Below, piece by piece: positions 36,951-45,857 of a stretch of DNA of 64,000 bases. Origin of the DNA: Sporosarcina sp. (lineage in GTDB: Bacteria; Bacillota; Bacilli; Bacillales_A; Planococcaceae); contig JARIDO010000035.1 in the NCBI GenBank assembly GCA_029263895.1, positions 124,001-188,000 on the forward strand. Direction: 5' to 3'. The position numbers were made by a program, and so were the translations under genes. The number at the start of each line of letters is the position of its first letter. Within the stretch, counting starts at the first letter, position 1. The notes under the pieces are model-generated. The model saw only the letters and a program-made list of their open reading frames with translations, was not told the origin of the DNA and searched no databases.

Positions 36951-38045
36951 TCATTCATTATATAAAGACATCCAACGCTCTTCACTGTGCGACTTCAACG
37001 TGTATACTATTTCACCATTACTACCAAATAAACAACGCTCACCATTCGGTGTACAAGATGAAAAAGAACTTATACTAGCTTCAGATATATTAACATTCTT
37101 ATTCCCATTAAAATGTCTATGAACGTATACGGGATTACTGTCTTCTGAAAACTTAGAATCGTTTAAAATAGACGTTATTACTTCATCTTCTGATAACCAC
37201 TCTATAGTCGGTTGTTGCGTACCCATCTCATCATTTGTTGTTTGAATAGACCAGCTATGTATGTCAGCACCATCTAAATTATAGATTATGAAGTTTAACA
37301 CGCCATCCAATTCATCTATCGTCAGTAAACGTTCTTTATATGTATCAAACCATTTGGAACTAGTTACTTTTTTATCTTCAATTTCTTTTGAAGTTAAATT
37401 GTAAACTTTTAAGATATCATTACGCATTTCATTCTCATTTAAGTCACTGTAAATTATTTCATCTTTTCCTATCCATTTCGGAAAAGGGTTTTCAATTGTC
37501 AAAAGAGCTAGATCGGAAGTATCCATCTGATATAAAAATACATCATATGACCAATCTTCATCAAAAGCTGTTATCAACAAAAGCATTGGATCAAGATCAT
37601 TCCATTCCACCGAAACTTCTGAAGACTCAACTGTAATTTCGTTAACAGGAGCGCCTGTCTTAGTAATGATTTTAACGGTCGCTGAGTGATTATCACTACC
37701 AGTATGTAATAATATATACTCTTTTGAAGAATGAACCAATACGTCAATTATGTACGAGGATTCTTTAAATAGAATGGTGTTTTTACCAGAGCTTAAATTA
37801 AAACTCTTCAATACAAAACTATCTCCTTGTTGTTCAACGTATAAAATTTCCTCGTTAGATAACCAACCTGCGGTATATCTAAACTTTTTTGAATCCACGG
37901 TTAAATTTCTAACTTGTTCTATCTTATCGCTTTCCTTATTGTTCATAGCTGTATCCTTTGGAACAACTTTTCCGGCTTGGCTTGTTTGGCTACAACCCGT
38001 GACTAACAACAGACATAAAACAATTAGAAATCTATTTTTCATCAT
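36951..38045 (-). CDS. yqgU: YqgU-like lipoprotein
   Basis: 364 residues. Lipobox LLVTGCSQ with Cys18 or so, then a beta-propeller-like domain with repeated W-x-D/E strands (GWLSNEEILYVEQQGD, KWIGKDEIIYSDL, EWLSEDEVITSIL). Surface-anchored; function unknown. Position beside yqgS and yqgW fits YqgU. Ribosome site GGGGAGGAG; ATG 38042 is equally possible. Confidence 0.75.
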   Translation of the reverse strand: MMKNRFLIVLCLLLVTGCSQTSQAGKVVPKDTAMNNKESDKIEQVRNLTVDSKKFRYTAGWLSNEEILYVEQQGDSFVLKSFNLSSGKNTILFKESSYIIDVLVHSSKEYILLHTGSDNHSATVKIITKTGAPVNEITVESSEVSVEWNDLDPMLLLITAFDEDWSYDVFLYQMDTSDLALLTIENPFPKWIGKDEIIYSDLNENEMRNDILKVYNLTSKEIEDKKVTSSKWFDTYKERLLTIDELDGVLNFIIYNLDGADIHSWSIQTTNDEMGTQQPTIEWLSEDEVITSILNDSKFSEDSNPVYVHRHFNGNKNVNISEASISSFSSCTPNGERCLFGSNGEIVYTLKSHSEERWMSLYNE

Positions 38046-38206
38046 CGCAACTCCTCCCCAGCCATTATTAGATCTATAAACACAACCCCCTAGTTAATAC
38101 TTAAACGTTTGAACAATTTAATTCAATAGCATTGACATAACAAAATTGAACTAAAAAAATAGGTGTAAAAAGGGATAAAGTATGTATTTTTACATGATTA
38201 CTTTAA

Positions 38207-38243
38207 AAAAAGACTGCACGGTAATTACCATGCAGTACTTTTT
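38207..38243 (-). terminator. yqgS terminator
   Basis: Imperfect palindrome ACTGCAYGGTAATTACC...TGCAGT with A/T flanks, directly after the yqgS stop on the minus strand. Confidence 0.75.
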
Positions 38244-38245
38244 AA

Positions 38246-40156
38246 TTATTTACTATTTGAATCCTTTAGTTCGGTTTCATTAGGATTTTGTTCGCTCTGC
38301 TCATCTTTAAAACGAAGAAGATCTCCATTGATAATTAAATCTGAATAATTTAATTCGACAGCAGCGCGTTCTATGAAAGGCTCACATTCTGCAAGGTCAG
38401 TTTCTTCACCAGTTTCTTTATCGTAACAAACTTCTTGTGTATACACATTCTTATCTGTCACAAGGCGTCCATCCCGGAAAATTAGGAACGGTTCATGGTT
38501 TGGTGAGAAGATATCAGCACCAAGCTGCATGTCTTCCTTCGTATCGATGCCAAGTAAATGAAGAATTGTTGGCCGTAAATCCATCTGGCCAGATAGTTCA
38601 TCCATCTCTTTACCTTGCTCAATACCCGGTATATGAACAAATAAAGGAACTTTTTGAAGAATTGCATTGTCATAAGGAGTTATTTCCTTATCCATATACA
38701 TACCCATTGCTTTATTATGATTTTCAGAAATTCCGTAATGATCTCCATACATCACAATAATAGAATTGTCATAGAGTCCACTCTCTTTCAATTTATCAAA
38801 GAAGACTTTTACAGCCTCATCCATATAACGAACTGTTTGGAAGTATTTGTTTAAAGCGTTCGAATTCGATGTATAAGCTGGTATTAGCATATCTTCTTCT
38901 TCTAAATCAAAAGGATAATGGTTTGTAAGTGTAATTAATCTAGAAGAAAACGGTTGTGGCATATCTTTCATTAATTCAACTGATTGCTCGAAAAATGGAA
39001 TGTCTTTCATACCCCAGTTAACAGATTGACCTTCTTCAATCTCATAACTCTCAACATCGTAAAACTTCTGGGTGTCTAGCGAGTTATACATAATGTCACG
39101 ATTCCAGAAACTTCTGTTATTCGCATGCATTACATTTGTAAAGTAACCATTTTCACCAAGTCGTTTAGACATAGACTGATACGTATTGCCGCTATTCGTA
39201 AAGAATACAGCTCCTCCATTACGACCAAATAACGAATTTTCAAGAATGAACTCTGAATCTGATGTTTTCCCTAAACCAGTCTGATGGTAAAAGTTATTGA
39301 AATAAAATGTGTCTTTATCCTTCGTTAATTCGTTAAGGAAAGGTGTAATTACATGACCATCCATTTCATTGTTGATAACGAAATTTTGAAGTGATTCTAA
39401 TGATATGGTAATCACGTTACGTCCTTTTGCTGCTCCAAACATATCAGGATTTGGCTCTTTATAGTTAGCGTTGATATAGTTTCGAGCTTCAACTAGTTCA
39501 CTACCATCAGCTAACGCACGCTGAGCATGTGATTTTGATTGGATGAAAAGATCATAGATATGATAATTATATGTTCCTATATTTTTAACCAATAGTTCTC
39601 TATCGAAACTTCTGGTTAGTAATTGTGGTCTTTCCATCTCGGCAAGCCCTAAGTTAACCATAAATAAAGCAGCAGTCATAATAAAGTAAAGTTTACGACC
39701 TACTTTTCTAGTAGTAGTTGCAGAGGTTTTTTCTTGAATCATACGTGTTGCTAAGTAAACAATTAATACGTCGGTGAAAAAGAAAATATCTGTCCAGTAC
39801 ATATTCGCAGTAACAGAGGACGATAAATCTCTAAAATTATTCGTCTGAAACAGTACAGGTAATGTTATAAAATCATTGAAAAATCTATAAAAAACAGCAT
39901 TACTAAACATGACAATTGATGTTAAAATACTCACCGTTAGTAAATAAATATTTCTGCGTTTGACTGTTTTTATAAATAGCGCTATTCCGTAAACAAATAA
40001 TAAAAAACTTAAAGGGTTCAAAAACAGTATGAACGCCTGCATTGTATTATCGATTTTCATATTAAAACTCGTTTTATAACCAACATATGTTGTTAGCCAT
40101 GTTGCGACAATCGCAATGACGAGTACGGAATGTTTTGGCCACACTATTTTCTTCAT
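38246..40156 (-). CDS. yqgS: Lipoteichoic acid synthase family protein YqgS
   Basis: 636 residues. Five N-terminal transmembrane helices (about 8-200), then an extracellular sulfatase-fold domain with NVITISLESLQNF (metal Glu), the catalytic Thr in GLGKTSDSEF, WNRD, and MYGDHYG. It polymerises or primes glycerol-phosphate onto glycolipid. ATG 40156 lies seven bases after GGAAGAG; the preceding 15 codons lack a site. Confidence 0.9.
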   Translation of the reverse strand: MKKIVWPKHSVLVIAIVATWLTTYVGYKTSFNMKIDNTMQAFILFLNPLSFLLFVYGIALFIKTVKRRNIYLLTVSILTSIVMFSNAVFYRFFNDFITLPVLFQTNNFRDLSSSVTANMYWTDIFFFTDVLIVYLATRMIQEKTSATTTRKVGRKLYFIMTAALFMVNLGLAEMERPQLLTRSFDRELLVKNIGTYNYHIYDLFIQSKSHAQRALADGSELVEARNYINANYKEPNPDMFGAAKGRNVITISLESLQNFVINNEMDGHVITPFLNELTKDKDTFYFNNFYHQTGLGKTSDSEFILENSLFGRNGGAVFFTNSGNTYQSMSKRLGENGYFTNVMHANNRSFWNRDIMYNSLDTQKFYDVESYEIEEGQSVNWGMKDIPFFEQSVELMKDMPQPFSSRLITLTNHYPFDLEEEDMLIPAYTSNSNALNKYFQTVRYMDEAVKVFFDKLKESGLYDNSIIVMYGDHYGISENHNKAMGMYMDKEITPYDNAILQKVPLFVHIPGIEQGKEMDELSGQMDLRPTILHLLGIDTKEDMQLGADIFSPNHEPFLIFRDGRLVTDKNVYTQEVCYDKETGEETDLAECEPFIERAAVELNYSDLIINGDLLRFKDEQSEQNPNETELKDSNSK

Positions 40157-40297
40157 TCCATCTCTTCCTTTCAAATATAGTAATTTAATCCAAGTTCTCA
40201 TAAATCATATCACTTTACACTTAGATTAGACGTAATAGAACTCAAATAGTTTCAAATTCCGTTCAATTTAGTCCGTAAGGACTAGAAGAAGTGTTTC

Positions 40298-40489
40298 TTA
40301 CTCTTCTTTTATCGCTTCTTGTCGAAGAATCATAATTGCCAGTAAGTAATCTTCTTTCAATAATAGATGATTATCGAATAGATCTTTCACTTCTGAATGC
40401 ATTAACATAATATCATTTTTTCGATTACCGGTATATATATAGATGCCAAACCGCTTCAATAATTTGATAACACCGTATAAATCCTTCAT
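40298..40489 (-). CDS. yqgQ: DUF910 protein YqgQ
   Basis: 63 residues: MKDLYGVIKLLKRFGIYIYTGNRKNDIMLMHSEVKDLFD..., the YqgQ pattern (xxVxxLLKxxG..Y.G.R..DI..M..E...L). Possibly nucleic-acid binding; role unknown. In B. subtilis yqgP and glcK flank it; both are absent here. Confidence 0.85.
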   Translation of the reverse strand: MKDLYGVIKLLKRFGIYIYTGNRKNDIMLMHSEVKDLFDNHLLLKEDYLLAIMILRQEAIKEE

Positions 40490-40497
40490 CTATTTCG

Positions 40498-41067
40498 TTA
40501 CCCCTTTTTGTAATGAATAATTTGTGTGGGTGTGTAAATTGTTTGAACTGGAATATCATGATTTTCAATAGCAAAAGTGTTTCTTATTTGTTGTTCAAAA
40601 GCTAAAGAGACAACACTTCCATTATATTGTTCTAAGTATCGATCATAATATCCGCCGCCGAATCCAATTCTATATCCCTCGTCATTAAACACAACTCCAG
40701 GTACTATTTGAATATCAATATCTGTTTTAGTTAAGGATATTGTTTCGCTAATTTTCGGCTCTAATAAATCCATGTAAACTGTTTCTAACATATCGAATGT
40801 ATTTATACTCCGAAAGTCCATCGTTCGATCATTTGGATTACACTTTGGTATAGCAATACGTTTTCCAGCTCGCCATGCCGCTTCAATAATTTGTTTAGTG
40901 GCTACTTCTGGGAACCGAGAAATCGTAATACCGATTGTTGTAGCATTTGCAAATTGTTTTGAAGATATCAATTGTGTTGTTATTTCGCTCGATAAACGGT
41001 TATGTTCTATTAAGGTTAGGGAGCTCAAGCTAGATAGAACTTCATCTCTCAAATTCTTCTTTTTCAA
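40498..41067 (-). CDS. yqgN: 5-formyltetrahydrofolate cyclo-ligase YqgN
   Basis: 189 residues, with the family's phosphate-binding IGFGGGYYDRYL, DIQIVPGVVFNDEGYRIGFGGG, and an N-terminal helix KKKNLRDEVL. ATP-dependent conversion of 5-formyl-THF to methenyl-THF; belongs with FolD and GcvT in one-carbon metabolism. TTG start after AAAGGGGG gives the typical length. Confidence 0.92.
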   Translation of the reverse strand: MKKKNLRDEVLSSLSSLTLIEHNRLSSEITTQLISSKQFANATTIGITISRFPEVATKQIIEAAWRAGKRIAIPKCNPNDRTMDFRSINTFDMLETVYMDLLEPKISETISLTKTDIDIQIVPGVVFNDEGYRIGFGGGYYDRYLEQYNGSVVSLAFEQQIRNTFAIENHDIPVQTIYTPTQIIHYKKG

Positions 41068-41090
41068 AGTGTATACCCCCTTTTGAAAAG

Positions 41091-41117
41091 AAAAAACCAA
41101 AACCGTGAAGGTTTTGG
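41091..41117 (-). terminator. rpmG terminator
   Basis: Stem CCAAAACC / GGTTTTGG with a 5-base loop and a T6 run on the minus strand, eight bases after the rpmG stop. Confidence 0.75.
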
Positions 41118-41124
41118 CAAACAA

Positions 41125-41274
41125 TCATTTCGTTTCACGGTGCAAAGTTTGTTTCATTTCACGTGAGCAATATTTTTTCATTTCAAGACGTTCCGGATTG
41201 TTACGCTTGTTTTTCTTTGAAATATAGTTTCGCTCGCCGCATTCTGTGCAAGCAAGTGTAATATTTACGCGCAT
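41125..41274 (-). CDS. rpmG: Ribosomal protein L33
   Basis: 49 residues, [36 protein letters not shown]..., ending HRETK. Three cysteines (C9, C12, C36), the fourth zinc position being Glu; several Bacillales L33 have a similar set. GGGAGG ribosome site. Too short for a 60-residue cutoff but certain. Confidence 0.95.
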   Translation of the reverse strand: MRVNITLACTECGERNYISKKNKRNNPERLEMKKYCSREMKQTLHRETK

Positions 41275-41444
41275 TGTTGTCCCTCCCACTCATCAGGAAT
41301 ATAAAGTTTAATGTGAGCATTCTTTATACGACTTATTAATTGTACCACATTCATTCTGTATAGCAAATAAAAGTTTTTAAAATGCTTAGCTCTTTTTTTT
41401 GTGTTAAGATTACTTCAAATCTCAAATTAAGAAGGTGTGAAAAA

Positions 41445-41819
41445 TTGAACGTACCTATCATTTTATTTATAGTAGGAATCATAACAAGCATTGCTTCTTT
41501 CTTCTTTGGAAAGTCTTCATCTAAATATGTAGATGAGCTGGAAAAGGTTTCAATTAGCCTTCATCAAGAAACGAATAGTTTGAAGAAAAGATTGAAAAAC
41601 GTTGAAGAAGAACTAATGATTAGCGCTACACCAGTGATGTTTAATGACTCCATACAACAATCCCTTAAACCGAAAACAAAAGCAGTTCACGAAATAATCG
41701 TTAATCAAATCTTGTCTCTTCATTCACAGGGGTATTCAATTAACGAAATTGCTAACCGTGCTTCTTTAGCTAAGTCAGATGTCCAAACTGTTTTACAATC
41801 AAAGGGTGTGATAGCATGA
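41445..41819 (+). CDS. Single-pass membrane protein with coiled coil and helix-turn-helix-like C-terminus
   Basis: 124 residues. One transmembrane helix at the N-terminus (about 3-20), a coiled coil (about 25-58, VDELEKVSISLHQETNSLKKRLKNVEEEL) and a C-terminal segment VNQILSLHSQGYSINEIANRASLAKSDVQTVLQSKG that reads like a sigma-70 region 4/resolvase-type helix-turn-helix. TTG start after AGAAGGTG. Not recognised by name; it shares a transcript with the next gene (ATGA overlap). Confidence 0.65.
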   Translation: MNVPIILFIVGIITSIASFFFGKSSSKYVDELEKVSISLHQETNSLKKRLKNVEEELMISATPVMFNDSIQQSLKPKTKAVHEIIVNQILSLHSQGYSINEIANRASLAKSDVQTVLQSKGVIA

Positions 41820-42292
41820 TGCGAACTCTCTTACGCTCAATCGGTATTGGTTGTATCGTAGCTGGCGCAATCCTATACTTTAGTTCACAAACAACTTCTG
41901 GAGTCGCAAAAGAGAAAGCAAAATTATCGGCAACAATTACACAATTAGAAACAGAATTAGCCACGACGAAGGAAGCGTTAGCAGTCGCTCAAACTGTAAG
42001 CTCTTCCGAAGAAAAGAATATTACTGGAAAAGAAACTTCAACTGATGCTGGTGGGACAGAGTTGGATGATTCCTCTGGAATTGTTAAAGCTGTCCTAATC
42101 ATTGAAAAAGGTTCTAATTCAGCATCGGTATCTAAGTCTTTGCAGAAGTTTGGAATAATTGAAAATGCAAATGACTTTAACGACTATTTAGCAGCTCAAA
42201 AAGCAGCTGGCAAAATACAAATTGGTGAGTATAACGTTGATTCAACGATGAACTTTTCAAAACTTTCACAGATAATTACAAGAGGAAGATAA
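41816..42292 (+). CDS. Membrane-anchored MltG-like LysM-like domain protein
   Basis: 158 residues. N-terminal transmembrane helix (about 9-25), coiled-coil linker (32-65), then about 70 residues (VKAVLIIEKGSNSASVSKSLQKFGIIENANDFNDYLAAQKAAGKIQIGEYNVDSTMNFSKLSQIITRG) that look like the LysM-like subdomain preceding the catalytic part in MltG endolytic transglycosylases. The catalytic domain is absent, so it may regulate or bind peptidoglycan. It starts at the ATG overlapping the preceding stop. Confidence 0.65.
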   Translation: MMRTLLRSIGIGCIVAGAILYFSSQTTSGVAKEKAKLSATITQLETELATTKEALAVAQTVSSSEEKNITGKETSTDAGGTELDDSSGIVKAVLIIEKGSNSASVSKSLQKFGIIENANDFNDYLAAQKAAGKIQIGEYNVDSTMNFSKLSQIITRGR

Positions 42293-42311
42293 CAAACCTA
42301 CAAATACTATA

Positions 42312-42352
42312 AAAAAAGATCTTTTGCTTATGTCATAAGCAAAAGATCTTTT
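42312..42352. terminator. Bidirectional terminator before pbpA
   Basis: Long stem AAAAAAGATCTTTTGCTTAT with its complement, two-to-three-base centre, between convergent genes. Confidence 0.88.
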
Positions 42353-42353
42353 T

Positions 42354-44534
42354 TTATTCGCCTATCGTCAACGCTTCTGGTGTCTTAATCTTAACTGATG
42401 ACGTTCCTTCTGATTGTTCAGTTGCTCTCTTTTGTTTTAATTCGAAAAATAAATCTGTTGCTGCCCTAGCGACTTCATTATTGGGGTGAGGTGTATTTTT
42501 AACATTTGCCGTTGCAACATGTGGGAAAACTACTGCATATGCAATTTCAGGTTTGTCAAACGGCGCAAAACCGACATGGGTTACAGAAATCGTGCGTGTT
42601 CCCCATAAATTCCGATCTTCACCTTCATAGTATCCAGCTTCTGCTGTACCTGTTTTTCCTGCTGCTTCATAACTCGCACCTTTAAATAATGAACCTGCTG
42701 TACCGTTTGGTCCATAATACGTATAGTACATACCTTGTTTTACTTGTTCTATTTCTTTCGCAGAGTTATTAATACGATTCAAGACTTTTACACCATTCTC
42801 TTCAATTAGAGAACCTAACACTTCTCCGTCTGGTGAAGGTTCATGTATTTCTTTTAATACACGAGGAGCAATTCGATATCCTCCGTTGGCAACTGTGGAT
42901 ACATATTGCACCATTTGTAATGGTGTATACGTATCATATTGGCCAATTGCTAAATCTAACAATTTACCTGCTTCTTTTCCTTCAGAAATACCAGTAACTT
43001 CTCCTGGTAAGTCTATTTCTGTCTTAGCCCCAAGTCCAAATGACGCATAACTATTCCGCATTTTATCAAATGCAGCTAAATCAATTCTAAATGGACTATT
43101 TCTAACATAACTATAATTCCCTATTCCCATTGCAATCTTAAACATATAAACGTTCGAAGAACGACCTATAGCTTGAATATCATTTGTTGGTATTCTTGAT
43201 TCGCCTTTGTTAAATAGTGTTCGCTTTACTTTTGTACCTTTTAAATAAATCGGTTCATCAATCTTCGTTTCACCAATCTTTGCTGCCCCATACTCATAGC
43301 CGGTTAATAATGTTGCCAATTTTACGGTAGAACCCATTTCATATGATGTCCCAAAAGTTCCTATCGTATAATCACGAATTTCATTTTTTCCGGTATCGCT
43401 ATTTTTAACAATTTTTTTCCCGACCATTGATAATACTTCACCTGTATTAGGATTCATCATCACAAGAAATGCACGGTCTAAAAATTGTGCATATTGACTC
43501 GTTTTTAATTCTAACAGTTTAGATGAAATTAATTCTTCCATACCTTCTTGTAATTCATTGTCAATCGTTAACACAAGATCTTTACCTGGTTCTCCTTCTC
43601 TTACGGTTTTCGTTTCAATAACACGGCCAGTACGATCTTTAATATTTTTCACAACTGTTTTTTGACCTTTTAGTAATTCCTCATAATAACTTTCAAAGTA
43701 ACTCTTTCCAACACGATCATTCCTTGAATAATCTCTTGCTAAGAAATAATTCAAATCTGCAAACGGAATTCCTTCTAAAGGACTCGTCGTTGAACCAAGA
43801 ATTGTATTTTGGGATATTTTCACTCTCTCCCAATCGGTCGTTGTATCTACTCCCTGAAGATCATTCAACCTTTCAGATACTGCTGCAAACTCTTCGTCTG
43901 TTACTTCCTCGTTTTTCACAATTTGAGGTGAGTATGCATACCCGGAAACCATTTCACGATAGATTGCCAACACTTTCAATTCTTGTTCTGAAAACGAATC
44001 TATTTCTTCTTCAGTTATTCGATCTCTTGTTAACTTATTTAATTTTCTAGTTTTTTCTTTCTGAGATAAGTCACTTTCATTTAAAATGGTAGTTTGTTCT
44101 TCTTTCGTAACTTTCTTTATTGCTTCTTTAGGATGTAAAAGAATCCAAAAGTCTTTCTTATCTGCTACATTCACACGTTTAGTATCTTTTTCAATTAAAT
44201 CAGCTAATTTAACAGCGGTTTTGTACATATCTTCTGCTGTTGTTGATGTAGTTTTAGTATATGTAATTGCTTTTTGTGGGTTGTTCCCAACAAGTAGCGT
44301 TCCATTTCGATCGTATATTCTACCTCTTGGAACACTTGTGTTTACAGGGATTTCTTCTTTTCTTTCTAATTCCAGCGTATAGGTTTCACCTTTGACTATC
44401 TGCAAATAGCCTAACCGAAGTATTAATAATGAAAAAAGAATGAATATCGAAAAGAATAAAAAGTTCATACGAAATGCAATATGTTTTCGTTGCTTAATTT
44501 TTGGTTGATCTGCTTTACGCATTTGTTTTTTCAT
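42354..44534 (-). CDS. pbpA: Class B penicillin-binding protein (PBP2a-type PbpA)
   Basis: 726 residues. Cytoplasmic basic tail, one transmembrane helix (about 20-45), dimerisation domain with PRGRIYDRNG, then the transpeptidase: nucleophile Ser402 in GSTVK, SSN in GRSSNVYMFK, and KTGT in AAGKTGTAEAG. It cross-links peptidoglycan during elongation. ATG 44534 follows GGAGGG. pbpA–sodA order as in B. subtilis. Confidence 0.93.
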   Translation of the reverse strand: MKKQMRKADQPKIKQRKHIAFRMNFLFFSIFILFSLLILRLGYLQIVKGETYTLELERKEEIPVNTSVPRGRIYDRNGTLLVGNNPQKAITYTKTTSTTAEDMYKTAVKLADLIEKDTKRVNVADKKDFWILLHPKEAIKKVTKEEQTTILNESDLSQKEKTRKLNKLTRDRITEEEIDSFSEQELKVLAIYREMVSGYAYSPQIVKNEEVTDEEFAAVSERLNDLQGVDTTTDWERVKISQNTILGSTTSPLEGIPFADLNYFLARDYSRNDRVGKSYFESYYEELLKGQKTVVKNIKDRTGRVIETKTVREGEPGKDLVLTIDNELQEGMEELISSKLLELKTSQYAQFLDRAFLVMMNPNTGEVLSMVGKKIVKNSDTGKNEIRDYTIGTFGTSYEMGSTVKLATLLTGYEYGAAKIGETKIDEPIYLKGTKVKRTLFNKGESRIPTNDIQAIGRSSNVYMFKIAMGIGNYSYVRNSPFRIDLAAFDKMRNSYASFGLGAKTEIDLPGEVTGISEGKEAGKLLDLAIGQYDTYTPLQMVQYVSTVANGGYRIAPRVLKEIHEPSPDGEVLGSLIEENGVKVLNRINNSAKEIEQVKQGMYYTYYGPNGTAGSLFKGASYEAAGKTGTAEAGYYEGEDRNLWGTRTISVTHVGFAPFDKPEIAYAVVFPHVATANVKNTPHPNNEVARAATDLFFELKQKRATEQSEGTSSVKIKTPEALTIGE

Positions 44535-44582
44535 TGTTTCCCTCCGACCTTTGTACACGTTGCATTATACCACTGAAAATAG

Positions 44583-44620
44583 AAAAAGCACATATCTTGA
44601 CGAACAAGATGTGTGCTTTG
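44583..44620 (-). terminator. sodA terminator
   Basis: Stem AAAGCACATATCTTG / CAAGATGTGTGCTTT (one wobble), with T-rich flank, between sodA and pbpA. Confidence 0.75.
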
Positions 44621-44641
44621 TTCCACTTCTATTCATAAAAG

Positions 44642-45244
44642 TTATTTAGAGAAGCGTTTTTCTACTTCATCCCAATTTACAACGTTCCAAAATGCAGAAA
44701 TGTAATCGGGACGACGATTTTGATAATTTAAATAATATGCATGCTCCCACACATCAAGACCGAGTAGAGGCGTCTTACCATCCATCAAAGGAGAATCTTG
44801 GTTTGGTGTAGACATTAACTCTAGTTCGCCATTATTAAGAACAAGCCAAGCCCAGCCTGAACCAAAACGAGTTGTTGCTGCTTTGGCAAACTCTTCTTTG
44901 AACTTATCGAAACTGCCAAACTTCTGATCAATAGCTTGAGCAAGTGAACCTGTTGGAGTTCCCCCACCATTTGGAGATAGAAGCTCCCAGAAAAGTGAGT
45001 GGTTCGCATGACCGCCACCATTGTTACGGACAGCAGTTCTTACCGCTTCAGGTACAGCATCCATATTAGAAATTAACTCTTCTACAGACTTAGATAGTAA
45101 ATCTTCTTGACCTGCAAGTGCATTATTAAGATTTGTTACGTATGTGTTGTGATGTTTCGTGTGGTGAATAGTCATTGTTTCTTTGTCGATATGAGGCTCC
45201 AATGCATCATATGCATAAGGTAGTTCTGGTAGTTTGTAAGTCAT
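44642..45244 (-). CDS. sodA: Manganese superoxide dismutase
   Basis: 200 residues. Metal ligands: His in HHTKHH, His in [12 protein letters not shown], and DVWEHAYY with Asp and His; [13 protein letters not shown] and Gln in the MnSOD position (TPNQDSP) support Mn. Converts superoxide to peroxide. Its own terminator follows. Confidence 0.96.
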   Translation of the reverse strand: MTYKLPELPYAYDALEPHIDKETMTIHHTKHHNTYVTNLNNALAGQEDLLSKSVEELISNMDAVPEAVRTAVRNNGGGHANHSLFWELLSPNGGGTPTGSLAQAIDQKFGSFDKFKEEFAKAATTRFGSGWAWLVLNNGELELMSTPNQDSPLMDGKTPLLGLDVWEHAYYLNYQNRRPDYISAFWNVVNWDEVEKRFSK

Positions 45245-45351
45245 TTTCCATTCCTCCTTGAGATTATCAATAAGTACGCTACAACTTAAACTTTATCAAA
45301 TAGAAAGAAAACGTACAAATATTTTGGACTAAGTTCTTTGAATTAGGAGAT

Positions 45352-45834
45352 TCAATTTATAAAAACAAAAAACAACACAATCATTATAAGGAGTATTATT
45401 CCTTTCGTAATAACTGAAGTAAGAAAGCCCACAAGTGAGCCGAAACCTGTTTTAACAGCTTGTCTAAAAGTACTTTTTGAAACGATTAGTTCTGCGATGA
45501 CTGCCCCTAAGAAAGGACCTATTAAAATTCCTGCTACCGGGATGATAAATGGACCCGTTAGAAGACCAATCGTACTTCCCCATAAACCAGCTCGGGAACC
45601 GCCAAACTTTTTCACTCCAATTAAGTTAGCAAGCATATCCGCTCCAAATAATAACAAAACAAATAATAATTCAATTGTCCAAAATAGCCAGTTCAATTCT
45701 TCAAATGACCATAGCCATCCATAAACAAAAAATCCGGTAAGTATAAAGAGTGCAGAAGGGATAATCGGATAAACAAGACCGGCAAAAGCAATTATGAAAA
45801 ATACAAGACATAATCCTAAAGCTGTATATTCCAA
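45352..45834 (-). CDS. yqgC: DUF456 family membrane protein YqgC
   Basis: 160 residues with five hydrophobic segments; the glycine-rich pair [38 protein letters not shown] is typical of DUF456. TTG start after GAGGGTG. Beside sodA as in B. subtilis. Function unknown. Confidence 0.85.
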   Translation of the reverse strand: MEYTALGLCLVFFIIAFAGLVYPIIPSALFILTGFFVYGWLWSFEELNWLFWTIELLFVLLLFGADMLANLIGVKKFGGSRAGLWGSTIGLLTGPFIIPVAGILIGPFLGAVIAELIVSKSTFRQAVKTGFGSLVGFLTSVITKGIILLIMIVLFFVFIN

Positions 45835-45857
45835 CTAAACACCCTCTTTACATATTT

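Noticed and set aside
40260-40310. Hairpin TAGTCC-GTAA-GGACTA after yqgQ
   Set aside because: Only six pairs and no T tract in the right direction; not a convincing terminator.
41125-41274. Three-cysteine L33 as a novelty
   Set aside because: L33 proteins with this set of cysteines (CxxC plus one) are known in Bacillales, so I do not count it as unusual.
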